DNA of 64,000 nucleotides from Microbotryomycetes sp. JL201 (lineage: Eukaryota > Basidiomycota > Microbotryomycetes), in contig JAQYUZ010000003.1 in NCBI GenBank assembly GCA_033819885.1, forward strand, positions 434,001-498,000. The letters run 5' to 3'. Below the pieces are notes generated by a model. That model had not been told where the DNA came from and searched no databases. It saw nothing but the letters and a program-made list of their open reading frames with translations. Shown here piece after piece: positions 47,369 through 58,183 of this stretch (the stretch's first letter is position 1; the number at the start of each line of letters is the position of its first letter). A program made the position numbers and the translations under genes.

Positions 47369-48656
47369 TTAACCTGCCCGCCACCCAACCCAAACAACAA
47401 ACTGGTTCCCACCGATCCCGTTAACCCATTCCTTGTCAAAAACAACTCTGACGACATTCCACCCCCTACCCTGTTGTCCATCCCCCCTGGGAATGCCTAA
47501 CCACGTCTCTAGAAAGTTCTCTAATGGCTCAGAGTCACGCAATTCTGATACAACCAACACGACAGAGTCTCTCCCGGCTTGTAGATCGATCGTATGAGCT
47601 AGGCAAGACGACAAGTTTGGGTTGTACAAACAGTCGACGGCCAAGATCACGTCCGGTCCTTTTTCGTCGCTTTTGTAGTTGTTTTCGGGACCATTCACTG
47701 GTTTGACCAATCCTCGAACGACGGGATTGGAAGCTTGTTGCCAATCGAGTTCCCGGATCGATGTGCTAGGCTTGAGAGGTTTTGCGACACCCGTCGGAGA
47801 CAATTTTTGTTTGTCTTTGAGAGGTGGGCTTTTCGGCAAGACGAGTTTGGAAGCCTTTGAAGAAGATTTAGACCTTTGTACCTCTACATCGCACAGTCCG
47901 TTGTGTCTCAAATTACGATCGATTAAATTCAAGTTGACGTATTGGTCCGTGAACGTCCAGTGTTTGAAATAGGACGCAAGCAAAATCCCAAGCCCGCCGG
48001 TGCCACTTCCGAGTTCGAGGACATCTAATTTCTCCGTGCGAGTCAGAATGGCGCGATCTGCGCAAGATGGAAACAGAGCGCAAGCAAGCATGTACTGTGC
48101 AAAAAGGTAACTAGAGCGTGTCCATCAGTGACTCGATTAGAGGAAACTTGACTCTGTCGAGCTCACGACATGCGCCAGAATACCGAGCCTGTAGGATCAC
48201 GTCAGTAGCTGATGAGTCATTCGAAAGGCGCATCTCCTACCCGTGTCGCCTTTTCGGTGCCTCAAAGCCTCCAAATTTTGTAGGAGTTCAATCTCGACAG
48301 TTGTCGCCACCGAGCTTGACTGCGCTCTCGCGCGAGCTGCTTTGCCCTTGACCACTCCTTGAGACGTCGACGAGTCTCCATTTTGGCTATAGACGTCTGT
48401 GACATCAATGGACACGTGCAGCACCTCCGACTTGTCGCTGATGAAACCAAGTCCACCAATCGAGTCCGACATTGCTTGCTTGCGCGTGTACAGCAGAAAT
48501 ATCTGTAGAGTCATCTTCAATGAGGTGCTGCACGTACTCGTATGGCATGTGTCTTGCCTCTTCCTCGGCATCCGTTACGAGCTCGACCGCGCTCAAACGC
48601 AGCCAAGATACACGGCATGGCGGAATCGCCTCGCCACCCACACCGTGGTCGGACAT
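47369..48656 (-). CDS. Family-16 lysine methyltransferase (Rkm5-like)
   Basis: This is an S-adenosylmethionine-dependent seven-beta-strand methyltransferase. The SAM-binding motif I is KLDVLELGSGTGGLGILLA. The post-I region has WTFTDQYVNLNLIDRNLRHN; later motifs are SIRELDWQQA, DVILAVDCLYNPNLSSCLAH and VVLVVSELRDSEPLENFLET, which resemble ribosomal-protein methyltransferase Rkm5. Upstream exons give IFLLYTRKQAMSDSIGGLGF and LRHRKGDTG-SVFWRMS-SYLFAQYMLACALFP, joined in phase by two introns (about 48,120-48,240). A likely first exon begins at ATG 48,656, but its junction to IFLLYTRK near 48,510 is ambiguous (31- or 76-nt intron). The substrate is not certain. Confidence 0.8.
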
Positions 48657-49030
48657 CTCGTCAATGAAGACGCGTGGCGGTACTGTCACAGCGTCATGCG
48701 AGGACCGTGAATCAAAGTCTGACGCACAGGCCTCTCGGGCGCACAAGTGCACAAAGTCAAGGCCGCGCCGCCGCACATTCTTGCCCGTCCCATCACTCAC
48801 TCTACTCGGCTAACTCGTCGTACCATCTTAGCGCGAACATTCTTCTACGACATCTTTCGTGTCACGCTTTGGCCTCCGCGTCGAGCGCAGCTTTTTTGGG
48901 CCGAACAAGTCGTCGGACATAGCGTAAATTGCGGCATACGACCGGCGCGCCACACCCTGGACAAACGTGATTCGTATCTGACACGCCTTTCGGCTTTCAC
49001 CACATCCCGAACACTTCGACCCAGCTTACA
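48657..49030. promoter_or_regulatory. Divergent promoter between methyltransferase and HD phosphohydrolase
   Basis: About 375 bases lie between the two proposed starts. No gene is evident. The exact length depends on the uncertain first exon of the methyltransferase. Confidence 0.35.
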
Positions 49031-50293
49031 ATGAACGGTTTGGCCGCTCGTGAGGACGAGCAAGGCATGCTTGGCTTCTTCCACACAATAGAAAGACTCA
49101 AGGTGAAGCATCAAAACTCGAAACTGCTTGTTGGCCACCGGTCGTGCACAAGCATATTCAACCGCCGGCTGATCTGAGCGTATTGGCTGACCAAGCTCAT
49201 CCCATAGACAAACAAGAGGACAGGATGGGTCAATCAGGGAATCAGGTTGCCAGAGTCCATTGCAGATCACGTGAGCTGTCATACTGACCCTAAAGCTCCT
49301 GTCATCGGGTGGCGCACTGTTTGAGCGAAAGCTGATCTTTTGACTGTGATCAACGTAGATGTACCGGTGAGCTTGTGCAGAGCCAAGCTTACCGACGACC
49401 TTTGCTTGCATTGTCTGACTTTATTGCAAAGCATGGCCATGATGGCTCTCGCCATGCCCGAGACGGATGGCCATCGACTCGACATTCCCAAGTTCGTGTC
49501 TTTTTACTAGCTGCACTTCTGTTTTTGCGCTGAATTGCTCTGGATCAGGTGCGTCATGATGTCAATCGTACACGACATGGCAGAAGCAGACACGGGAGAC
49601 ATTCCGCCTGAACACGCTAGCGGTGTCACGAAGGAGTCAAAGCACGAGCTCGAAACGGTCAGTTTCTGCAATCTTGCCGAGCCAACAGAGCTAGCGTTGA
49701 CTCGCTAGAGCCGCTTGAGAGCAGGCTGCTATGGACCGGATTTTCAGCTTGCTCGGCCATCCTTCGATTTCTTCATTACGTATCAAGTCTTTGTGGGAAG
49801 AGTACGAAGCACGAAAAACTCCAGAGTCGAAATTTGTCAAAGACCTCGACATGTTTGAATTGGCTGTCCAAGGCGTCGAGTACGAGAACTGTCGGTCGAT
49901 GTCGTCAACAGTACCTTCCAAACGCTTGCGATCTGACCGTATTTGCTCATTGCTTGGCAGCGAACGAGATCAAGACGTTGCAAGGCTTCTTTGAAACGAC
50001 GGTTCCGAGAATATTGCATCCGATCGTCAAGCAATGGGCTCGCGAATTGTAAGCTGCCATTCGACTAGTGTCGCTCGAGTGCTGACGGGAGCTATAGAAT
50101 GGAGCAACGGCGAGCGGCGTGGATCAAGCGCGGTTGGCAAGACGAGTACCGACATGTAGAGGTGTCGGAGCAATCCGACCCGGTATGGGTGGCGAGGCCT
50201 GCCGTTACCAACGGCGAGGCGCCCTCCTCCAAACCGAGGTTGCCGGTCAAAGTTTACGGTTCGCACAGTGACGAAGAAGGAGCTAAGCAGTAG
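49031..50293 (+). CDS. HD-domain 5'-deoxynucleotidase (HDDC2/YGK1 type)
   Basis: This is a metal-dependent HD phosphohydrolase of the HDDC2 family, known to hydrolyse deoxynucleoside 5'-monophosphates. Joined exons read LGFFHTIERLK-TNKRTGWVNQGIRLPESIADH-MYR-MAMMALAMPETDGHRL, then DIPK-CVMMSIVHDMAEADTGDIPP with the HD pair in VHDMAE. SLWEEYEARKTPESKFVKDL and DMFELAVQGVEYEN-SNEIKTLQGFF follow, then ILHPIVKQWAREL-MEQRR. The first metal His is in ESIADH and the last Asp in FVKDLD. The MYR codons come from an 8-nt micro-exon (49,359-49,366). A C-terminal extension of about 60 residues (PVWVARPAVTNGEAPSS) is not part of the fold. Confidence 0.92.
49359..49366 (+). other. 8-nt micro-exon in the HD phosphohydrolase (ATGTACCG)
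   Basis: The upstream exon ends GAGTCCATTGCAGATCAC at 49,270 with a GTGAGC donor. An 88-nt intron ends AACGTAG at 49,358. Eight bases ATGTACCG follow, then a GTGAGC donor and a 65-nt intron ending TGCAAAG at 49,431. The joined reading ESIADH-MYR-MAMMAL is the invariant region around the first metal-binding His. In-frame stops sit immediately outside the micro-exon. Confidence 0.88.
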
Positions 50294-50690
50294 AAGTGCA
50301 CTCGTTCTATTCTCTTCCCTGGGATTTCCAGGGTGTGCTTGTTGTATCGAATGAGTCACGTGCCGGATCGCGCTCGAGCCCCTCCCGAGCGAGTTGGGCC
50401 GTTGCGCGCGCGCGGGCGAGAATGTTGAATGACGCGCGGGTTGACCATAGACGGCGCGGCGATTAGGCACTTGTCCTTGCGCGCACACATCGTGAGTCTG
50501 CAAGAGACCAAGCTCGGTTTACACTACACTGTACTTACTTGTCATGTCTAGTCTACAAAAGACATCGCAGACGGCGAGTGGCAGCAAAACAAACGCAACC
50601 ACTTGGCGCAATCAGCACAAGACCAGCTAGTGAAACCACGTAAACTTGATCACTACTCGACTCATCCGAGAGCAGCTTGGCGCCTAGGCC
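50294..50690. promoter_or_regulatory. Intergenic region upstream of the Bud4-like gene
   Basis: About 400 bases contain GTCACGTGCCG (50,355-50,365) and a GC-rich alternating tract CGCGCGCGCGGG near 50,405-50,416. No gene is evident. Confidence 0.45.
50355..50365. promoter_or_regulatory. GTCACGTGCCG promoter motif (copy 2)
   Basis: The same 11-mer, about 325 bases upstream of the Bud4-like start. Confidence 0.45.
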
Positions 50691-53600
50691 ATGTCGTCAG
50701 CTAGCATGGCATCGCCGCCTCATCCGCGCCAGCCGACAACGGCCGCAGCAACAACGACCCTGCCGCTCAACACGACAAAGCGCACATCGTTCCAAGACTT
50801 GTCTGGCGTCAAGGGTGCAGAGGGAGGAGTAGAGGCTATCGTGCTCAGACGCAGAGGCTCGAATTCGTTCAAGACAATGTCGACAGGCGGACTCGTCTCA
50901 AACTCGCCGTTCACGAAACGGATTGCACACACGACAGACGCACCCATCTCAATCGAGGCGACGTCCCCCGTGTACCGCCCATCACACCCCGCTTCGCGAA
51001 TTCCAACGACAGCGGCAGCAGGCGCGGCAAGCCCGACCGCCACCCGCAAACTGTCGGGCGGCAGCAGGAAGGCGAGCATCGAACAACTCTCGCGCTCGTC
51101 ATCGAATGAGAACAATGCTCCAGGGACGCGAGCACAGGACGCAAACGCTTCGACATTGTCCACACTCGCGACCAAAACTGCAGCCTTGCCGAGATCTCGT
51201 TCAACATCGCCCTCTGTCCCGTTCAAGCCGGTGCGCAACCCTTCGACAGCAGCGGCACGGGCAGCCGACACCGCTCAAGATGCCCGCTCGACATCGTCAT
51301 TGACGTCGACTCCGTTCATGCCGACGAGAAATAACAGCGAGACAGCCCGACGGGAGACGGCATCGTTCGCTGCTTTGAAGCGGAACGGTCTCGTGTCGTC
51401 TTCTCCCTTCGTTCAAGTGCTCTCCAACGACGGCATGCCACAATCTTCGACAGAAGCTTCACCGCCGCTGCCGGCGGCACCTTACGAAATCGCCCCTCTT
51501 GCGCACGAATCAGCTCCTTTCTGGGCGAGTACACGCGATGAGGGCATTGAGCCGCCCCTGTCGCCCAAACTCGCATCGACTGTCGGTCTTGGCTATCGAC
51601 CTGCCCTCACTCAGGCTCCATTGAGTGGACCCAGCGACCGACGGATCGCAGGATCGTCGATCCCGCCACCCAACACTCCACCCCATCAGCGGACAATGTC
51701 AATTTCCATTTCTCCAGGACAGTCCCCACTGTCGGCTCTCAGTCCGCATCGCCGGGGTTTGCGAGGCCCGCGCGAGCTCGACTACTCGGTTGACGAGCCA
51801 GACGTCAAGGCGGACAAGCGACTCAAGCGCCAACCGAGCGGCAAGACGGTCACGTGGGCGGCAACAGAAGAGGTGCTCGAATTCGAGGTTGACGACAGGC
51901 GGGAGAGTGGTGTGAGCATGATGAGCTCTGGAAGCGAGGATGCATACTACGGTCGCGGTGACGACAGTTCGGAAGACGGCAATGTCAGCCTTGGGTTCGA
52001 GGAAGGTGGCAGCGTGGAAGTGCACGATATTGATAGCTCGTACGCTGACGACGACGACGACGACGAGGAAGTGACGCCACAAGCTCAGATGATCGGGGCG
52101 AGGACAGTGGAGGCTGCACGAAATCCGAACGATGATGACGACGACGAGGTGTCTCAGGTGTCGACCGCAGACTCGCAAGTCGAAGACATGATCGATGTCA
52201 TTGATACATTCATGTCGCAAGATTCTTCGTACGGTCAAGTCAACGTGGACGCTTTTTCGCCGCCGCAGACGACTCATGCCTTTCTGTCGTCAAATAGTGC
52301 TCACAACTATGGATCAGTGTCGTCGCCTCCCTTTGGAGATTTGGTCATGCAGCATTCAGAAGCTTCGTCGTCGTCTCAGGCGGGCAGCACCGACGACTCT
52401 ACTTCGGTCTCATCTTATGGCGACGACGACGACGAGGCAGACACCACGGCCAAATTCGACGATGCTGTTGTGACGACCGTGTCTGAGCCACAATTCCATC
52501 AAGCGTCTGTGGTCAAGCTCGCATCGCCAATCCAGCTCGAAGAAGGCGACCAAGTCTCCGGAAACGCCCCCTTTGCTCTGCCAGACATCCAGAAAACATC
52601 GCCATTCTTGCCGTTCGAAGATGATGGTGCTGCAGATTCGGTTGTCTCTATGTATATGGAGCGCAACGTGCAGCCCCTGGCGCCACGACGCACAGCATCT
52701 TCTCAACTATTGCAAGAAGCGGCCGTATCCGGGCAAGCTTCAACACCCGTCATGGGATTATTTGGAGCGCAGCCCATCAAGCACATTGAGCAATCGTCGC
52801 CTCAGCTGTCCCGCTGTGGCTCGATCATGAGTGAAAGGGCATCGACAGTCAGTGAAGCGTCATCGTCTTGGCTCGGTTCAATATCTTCTGGCACGGGCAG
52901 AGGATTCGATCGAAATGGAAGCGTCAACAGTGGATCCTTGTTCATGTCTCGTGACAGACTTCAACAAAAGATGAGGGAGCACCAAGCCTTGCTCGGATCT
53001 GAATCGTCGACGAATCACCACTTGGCGGGATCAAAACTGGACTTGCTCTCTCAGGGCAACGATCATGGCACCTTCCCATCTGATTTGATTTCACATGTCC
53101 CTTCAGCTAAGAACAAGTCTGCAACAGCCACGACGTCGTCGTCTTCGACCATAGAAATACTCCAAGCGCGTCCGGCAGTCAGAGTCACTTCTGCGACTTT
53201 GTCGACAGACATGTTGCCAAACATCATTGGCTCGAACGGCTTGTCGTTCGAGATTGGAACGCCTTTGACAGAGCAAGTTGCGGCGGAACTCGTGTCTCCT
53301 CTCGACAGGTTGCAGAGGGGTGTTGATGAGAAGAAGGACACGGAAAACGGCTGGCAAAGTGGTGATTCTCTGCTTGGCCACGGCACAGCTGGCGACGAGC
53401 TGGAGGCCGAGCAAGACAGACAGAGCTTGTGTGTCGATGAACGGTCTCGAACAAAGGGCAGACGGCGCAGCTCGAGCACAAGTGACGTGCCAGTTGCAGA
53501 AACGACTTCGGTGAGTCGCTTGTCATCTGTGCTGAATGCTTTCCAGTCCCTGTGGCTTACTGCCGACGCGAATAGATCCATGAGGAAGAGCCGAAGTTCA

Positions 53601-55290
53601 GGCTGCCTACGCATGGGTTTGAACAGCACTTGGACGCCGTGTTGCCGGGCAAGGGAAGCGGTTTCAGCTCGACGATAGAAGCAGACTTGGACGACATTTT
53701 CAATTCGCGCGACGTGAGTTGCAAACGCGTTCTCCGCGCCAGCGACAATACGGCTGACGCGTCTTGTGACAACCCGTCACCGCAGCGGTCGTACCGAATT
53801 CACGAGCGCCGAAATGTCATTCATGCTGCCGACGCTTTCAAGGCGGTCGAGCGTGACCCTGCAAAGGCGTGGAGAAGAAAACGACCTTCGAACATGGTAG
53901 GTTGACCTAGACTTGGTGAAGTGTGCCGGTCAGGCTGACTGAATTCTGTTCGTCAGCACGAGGTCAATCGCTCGCTATCAATGATGAGCATTTCGGCAAG
54001 TGCGTCGCAGCGCAGGCCCAAAAATCTATCCGGACAGTTGTTTGTCATACGTGAGTCGGCTTCTCTCGCATTTGATTAGTAATCGCTCATTCAGCGCGGA
54101 TCTTCCAGTTCGCGAGGCCGTCTTTGAAAATATGCCGATGCCTCAGGCGAAGACGTCACTTCGGATCACGCTCGACAATGGCAAGCAGAAAGTCGAGGCA
54201 GGCTCGCGCCTTCTGGAGAAAACTGTCGTCATCCGATCAGAATTCGAGCTGTAAGTCTCATAGAGTTCTTGCAGGCCGAGCAAACCCGTTGTCCGTAGCG
54301 ATCGAACCTGACTTGGTGCGGCACAGTGTCAGTTCCGACTCGCTCGAGTTCGACATCACGTTTCACGCGCCACCGAAGCGTATTACGACGACTGCTACCT
54401 TGTCCGCACCGCTGCCGCCAGCGTCACCGACAAAGAGCCCACGCGGTTTGCGAGCTTTGCTGTCTTCGCCAAAAAAGAAGAAGGCTGCAGAGGCAGCAGC
54501 AGCAGCGGCGGCGGCGACTGCAGCAGGAGCTCAAAGAGCTTCTACTCCTGTACAGGTGGAGCCATTTGACCCGTTCTATGATTTTGTCGCGGCATCCGGC
54601 GAGTTGGCGACGATGCACTTTGTGTTTGCCAACGAGGCGTCGCGATGTCGTCTCAAACGACACCGAGTCAACATCCCGCTCGAGTTCAAGGGTATGCGCA
54701 AGATTGCAAAGGGAGCGCTCAGCATGGACTTGTTGTACGTGCCTGCGATTCCAGGCGTGCCGAGAAACCAACTGGCAGCCTCGATGGACGATGCCATCAA
54801 GGGTATGGAGTTGGCAGAGTGCGAATCAAAGGTGACACATGAAGGTGTCTTGACGCAATTGGGCGGAGACACGACGGTCAGTTGCTATAGAGCTTGGGCG
54901 TGGGCGGGGCTGACATACGCTTGTGAGCAGGTGTGGCGGAGACGCAACTTCAAGCTGCGGAGCAACAGATTGGTGCCATACAGCGAGGTGACCAAGATGT
55001 CGCACGTCGAGGTGGACATGTCGCTCGTCAAGTCAATCCGAGACCTGAACGCTGCTACGGCCGATTCTGACTCTATCGCGAGTGACGCCGATGACGAGGC
55101 GATGGATTTCTCGTTCAGGCTGGTGTTCAAAGACAAATCTGTCATTGACTTGTATGCCGACGATCAGGAATCGAAGCAAAAGTGGATGGACGTGCTCGGC
55201 AGTCTCTTGGCTTCGCCGGCCGTACATCGCAAAGCTGCTCCTGTGTGGGCATTGACGTTGAGGCGCCTTGTCGCTGCCGGCAAAGCGTGA
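50691..55290 (+). CDS. BUD4: Bud4/anillin-like septation protein with PH domain
   Basis: This is a large scaffold at the septin/actomyosin ring. The first exon codes about 940 residues of disordered, Ser/Thr/Pro-rich sequence with repeated SNSPF/SSSPFVQ patches and acidic stretches (SYADDDDDDEEVTPQ). C-terminal exons give FRLPTHGFEQHLDAVLPGKG, RNVIHAADAFKAVERDPAKA and WRRKRPSNM-HEVNRSLSMMS, then a C2-like anillin-homology part (AKTSLRITLDNGKQKVE, RSEFEL-VSSDSLEFDITFHA) with a poly-Ala insert. The end is a PH domain: THEGVLTQLGGDTTVSCYRA, WRRRNFKLRSNRLVPYSEVT, SVIDLYADDQESKQKWMDVL. The junction at about 54,050/54,095 (LFVI to ADLPVREAV) is off by one base with canonical sites, so that border is unresolved. 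Confidence 0.85.
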
Positions 55291-55763
55291 TTGAATTGTG
55301 GTGACTATTGGCTTTCGGCTGGACACTGTGTTTGTTATAAGAAATCTCGCTCTCTCTGGCCCTCCTTGTATACTGTTTCTCTCTGCAGATTCTATTCATC
55401 TCTTTTGTATTGTCGGTTGACTTGATACGCCTGCCTGTCACTGATAGTACAGAGTTTGGTTATCTCTCTGTGTAATGCCAGACTTGCCCAAAGCAGCTCG
55501 AGAGCCCCGGCCTTTTCGTGCTTGGAGCCATTTCGCTGAGCAGGCAAAGGATTCGCAGCTGTGCGTTCGCAGGACGTTGACTTGGTAGCTTGCCCGGAGA
55601 CATCGTTCCCCGCGTCCGCTTTGAAGTGGCCTTCGGTGGGTTGCGAACAGCAAAGTGAAGCGAATCGTTCGGGAGAGGTCACGTGCCGGGCTGGAGCCAA
55701 GGGTTTTGCTTGACACGGGCAGCCGGAGCGAGCCTCTGGACGACACAACAAGACGAGGAAACA
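55291..55763. promoter_or_regulatory. Intergenic region upstream of the G-alpha-like gene
   Basis: About 470 bases hold the Bud4-like 3' end and the next promoter. GTCACGTGCCG occurs at 55,678-55,688, about 75 bases before the proposed start. Short open frames here look like chance. Confidence 0.45.
55678..55688. promoter_or_regulatory. GTCACGTGCCG promoter motif (copy 3)
   Basis: The same 11-mer, about 75 bases upstream of the G-alpha-like start. Confidence 0.45.
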
Positions 55764-58021
55764 ATGTCGAGGGCGGCAAATGTCTTGCCTGTGCTCAGCA
55801 TTGCGCCCGGATTCGCGGCACGCGGATCCCGACCGTCTTCGGCGCATGACCTCACTGCTTTGACAGAATCCCCGAGTTTGACGTTGTTCGATGATCAACC
55901 AAATCTCTCGACGCACCTGAGCTTGAACGAGCAAACCGCCATCTCGAAACAGGCGAGTTGAAACATCGTCTGGTCGTGTAAAATCTTTCTTTCGAGAGAC
56001 TGACATCGGCGCGGTGACTGGGTTCATCAACGTCGGTGCAGATTGATGCAAGATTGGCGGAAGAAGACAAACGAATCAGTCGTGAACGCAAAGAGGGCAA
56101 GCTGCTCGATGTCCTACTACTGGGACCGACGGGCGCTGGAAAGTCAACCTTCCTGAAGCAACTCAGGTTGACGTACGACAGTAGAGGTATGCTTAATCGA
56201 TCCCTTTTGTCTGGCTGTGAGAGCTCAATTCGGGGCTATTTACGCTGAACAGGCCTCGACGCTGAGCGAGAGGCTGTCCGACTTGTGATCATGCTCGTAA
56301 TCTGCAGCACCGTTCGCAAATTACTGGGCATGCTTGAGGACAGCTTGGAGAGGGAAGCTACGAACCACGATCCGCTTTCAGATCAGGATTCGCTCGGGTC
56401 GCTACGGAATGACTTGCAGCCCGTGCTCGCCCTCGAGTGGCCGCTACGCGATGCTCTTGGTACGGTCAACAGCGCGTCGCTTTCACTGGCTGGACGGCTG
56501 CCTGTAGAAGAGCAGTTGACATACGGGGACCCTGAAGCAAGTTTCTCGCTGCATGAGCCACTCAAGTCCTCCGGCTGGAACGGTCTGAGCAACCGAAGAA
56601 CTTCCGACCAAAGCGTCGATTCAGAGCCAGTCGTCTCTGCATCGTTTGTTGACCGTCTCGGTTCAGCCGGGTTCGCCATCGGGCCAGACATGAAGGCTGT
56701 TGTTCCAAGTACAGACAGTCGTTCGTCGTCCGAGACGAACAGGAATCGCAATTGGATCCGGGATCGCTTCTACGCCAACCCTGATGATCCGATTCACGTG
56801 ATCTCCAGGAAGCGACCTGAGATCGAAGCGCTTTGGCACAACGCCATAAACAGAGGGCTGATCGCTAGCGAAGGACCGCTCGAGGGAAAACCCGGAGGTT
56901 GGGAAATGGGCGAATCGACGAAATTGTTGGTTCAGTCAAAGAAGATGAGAATCCGATACCTGACGAGGATGCCCTCCTTCGCAGCTTCTTCGCGAGCTTG
57001 CCTCGAATCGCGAACGCCGTATGGCTGCCCAGCGATCAAGATATTTTGAACGTTCGCATCAGAACAGTGTGCGACAGGTTGGAGACGAAGACTCTGTGTG
57101 CTCTACTGAAGTGCCCTGTCCGACATCTGCAGCGGGATTGAAACTCATCTGCTGCAAGTATCACCAAACAGAACCATTCGCGTGTCCGATCTTGCAGGCG
57201 CTAGAGGAACTAAGCATGCATGGGCGTGAGCTGATCAAGCGATCTGATAAGACGAACATTATTGCTGACCACGATCATTTCAGGCCCTTCTTTGATCATG
57301 CCGCCGCGATCAGTGAGCCTATTGCACTTGTGATCTTGAAAGGTGGCTGCTGACGCGCAAGATTGTGCAGTCTTCTTATTTGACGTTTCGGCGTATAATG
57401 TCTGTCGACAGGGCAACCCTCTACGGAACCGTCTCAGCGATGCTGTCTGCCTCTTTGAGGATATTGTGCGTTTGAAAGCGAGGGGGATGGCAAGACTTTT
57501 TTTTGCTCACATGAGCTCCTTCACAGGTTAGCAATCCTTTGCTCAAAAACGTCACAGTGAGCGCTTTGATTTTCCGCCGCCGGGAAAGTCAAAGGTCTGA
57601 ATATCTCGAACCTCATTCAAATAGATCATCACGTTCTTGAACAAGATGGACCTCCTTCGACAGAAGATCCAAAGCGGCCGCTTTCCCTTGCACACATACT
57701 TTCCTCAGTTTGAAGGTAAGGTGTCACCAGTGCATGCGAGCTCAAGTCGCCCATCTGCTCATTCTCAATTTGATCAGGCAACCCTGCGAGCGTTTCAGAG
57801 TCTCTTAGATTCATTCAGAAATTGGTCGAGAAGAAGCACAACAAGCACAGAAAGAAGACGATGTACATTTTCGCCACTCAGGCGAATGATCAGAAATCAA
57901 TTCAGGTCAGCAACCATTCTAGTCGAAAGGCACCTTTGGATGCTCGAGTGAAAGCTTAACGCTGGCATGCTTGCAGATTGTCGTCGCAGCAGTCAATGAT
58001 AGCAAGTTTTTCAGAATCTGA
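55764..58021 (+). CDS. Divergent heterotrimeric G-protein alpha-like subunit
   Basis: This is a G-alpha-fold GTP-binding protein. Exons joined in phase give KQIDARLAEEDKRISRERKE; the P-loop KLLDVLLLGPTGAGKSTFLK; RGLDAEREAVRLVIMLV; then a helical region about twice the usual size with a Ser-rich insert. Next come MGESTKFFFASLPRIANAVW, LPSDQDILNVRIRTVGIETH (switch I RTxG), IRVSDLAGARGTKHAWAPFF (G3) and DHAAAIIFLFDVSAYN. The NKxD motif is ITFLNKMDLLRQKIQSG, and a G5-like region is TMYIFATQANDQKSIQ. It ends FFRI. G3 is DLAGA where typical G-alpha has DVGGQ, so the catalytic Gln is missing. An N-terminal extension of about 60 residues lacks the MGC myristoylation start. The first intron appears GC-AG. 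Confidence 0.82.
55953..56041 (+). other. Probable GC-AG intron in the G-alpha-like gene
   Basis: The donor is GCGAGT after ATCTCGAAACAG, and the acceptor is CGGTGCAG. It joins AISKQ to IDARLAEEDK in phase, with branch-point-like GGTGACTG near 56,015. Confidence 0.55.
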
Positions 58022-58183
58022 CCACGGCTTCGGACCGAGAGCTGACGATTCTTGATCTCTCAGTTCTAACGCGGTCGTCGCTGGCATCGGGCGGGCTCAT
58101 CTTGTAAATGATCTTCCTCACAACGGACCGGCAAACGCAGTGTCGTATATATGTTGAAACCATTCTACAACAATTTAAATAAT

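Noticed and set aside
48845-49411. Minus-strand open frame of 188 codons starting MQAKVVGKLG
   Set aside because: It is antisense to the exons of the HD phosphohydrolase, whose plus-strand exons spell ERLKTNKRTGWVNQG and ESIADHMYR. The minus frame resembles nothing.
54124-54330. Continuous open frame MKICRCLRRRRHFGS across the Bud4-like region
   Set aside because: The overlapping frame with introns gives the family-like MPMPQAKTSLRITLDNG and FELVSSDSLEFDITF; the continuous frame is low-quality Arg/Ser sequence.
57060-57085. An 11-nt intron in the G-alpha-like gene to reach TVGDEDS
   Set aside because: Eleven bases cannot be spliced. The donor GTGCGA after ACAGT with the acceptor CTGCAG gives RTVGIETHLL instead, the expected switch I.
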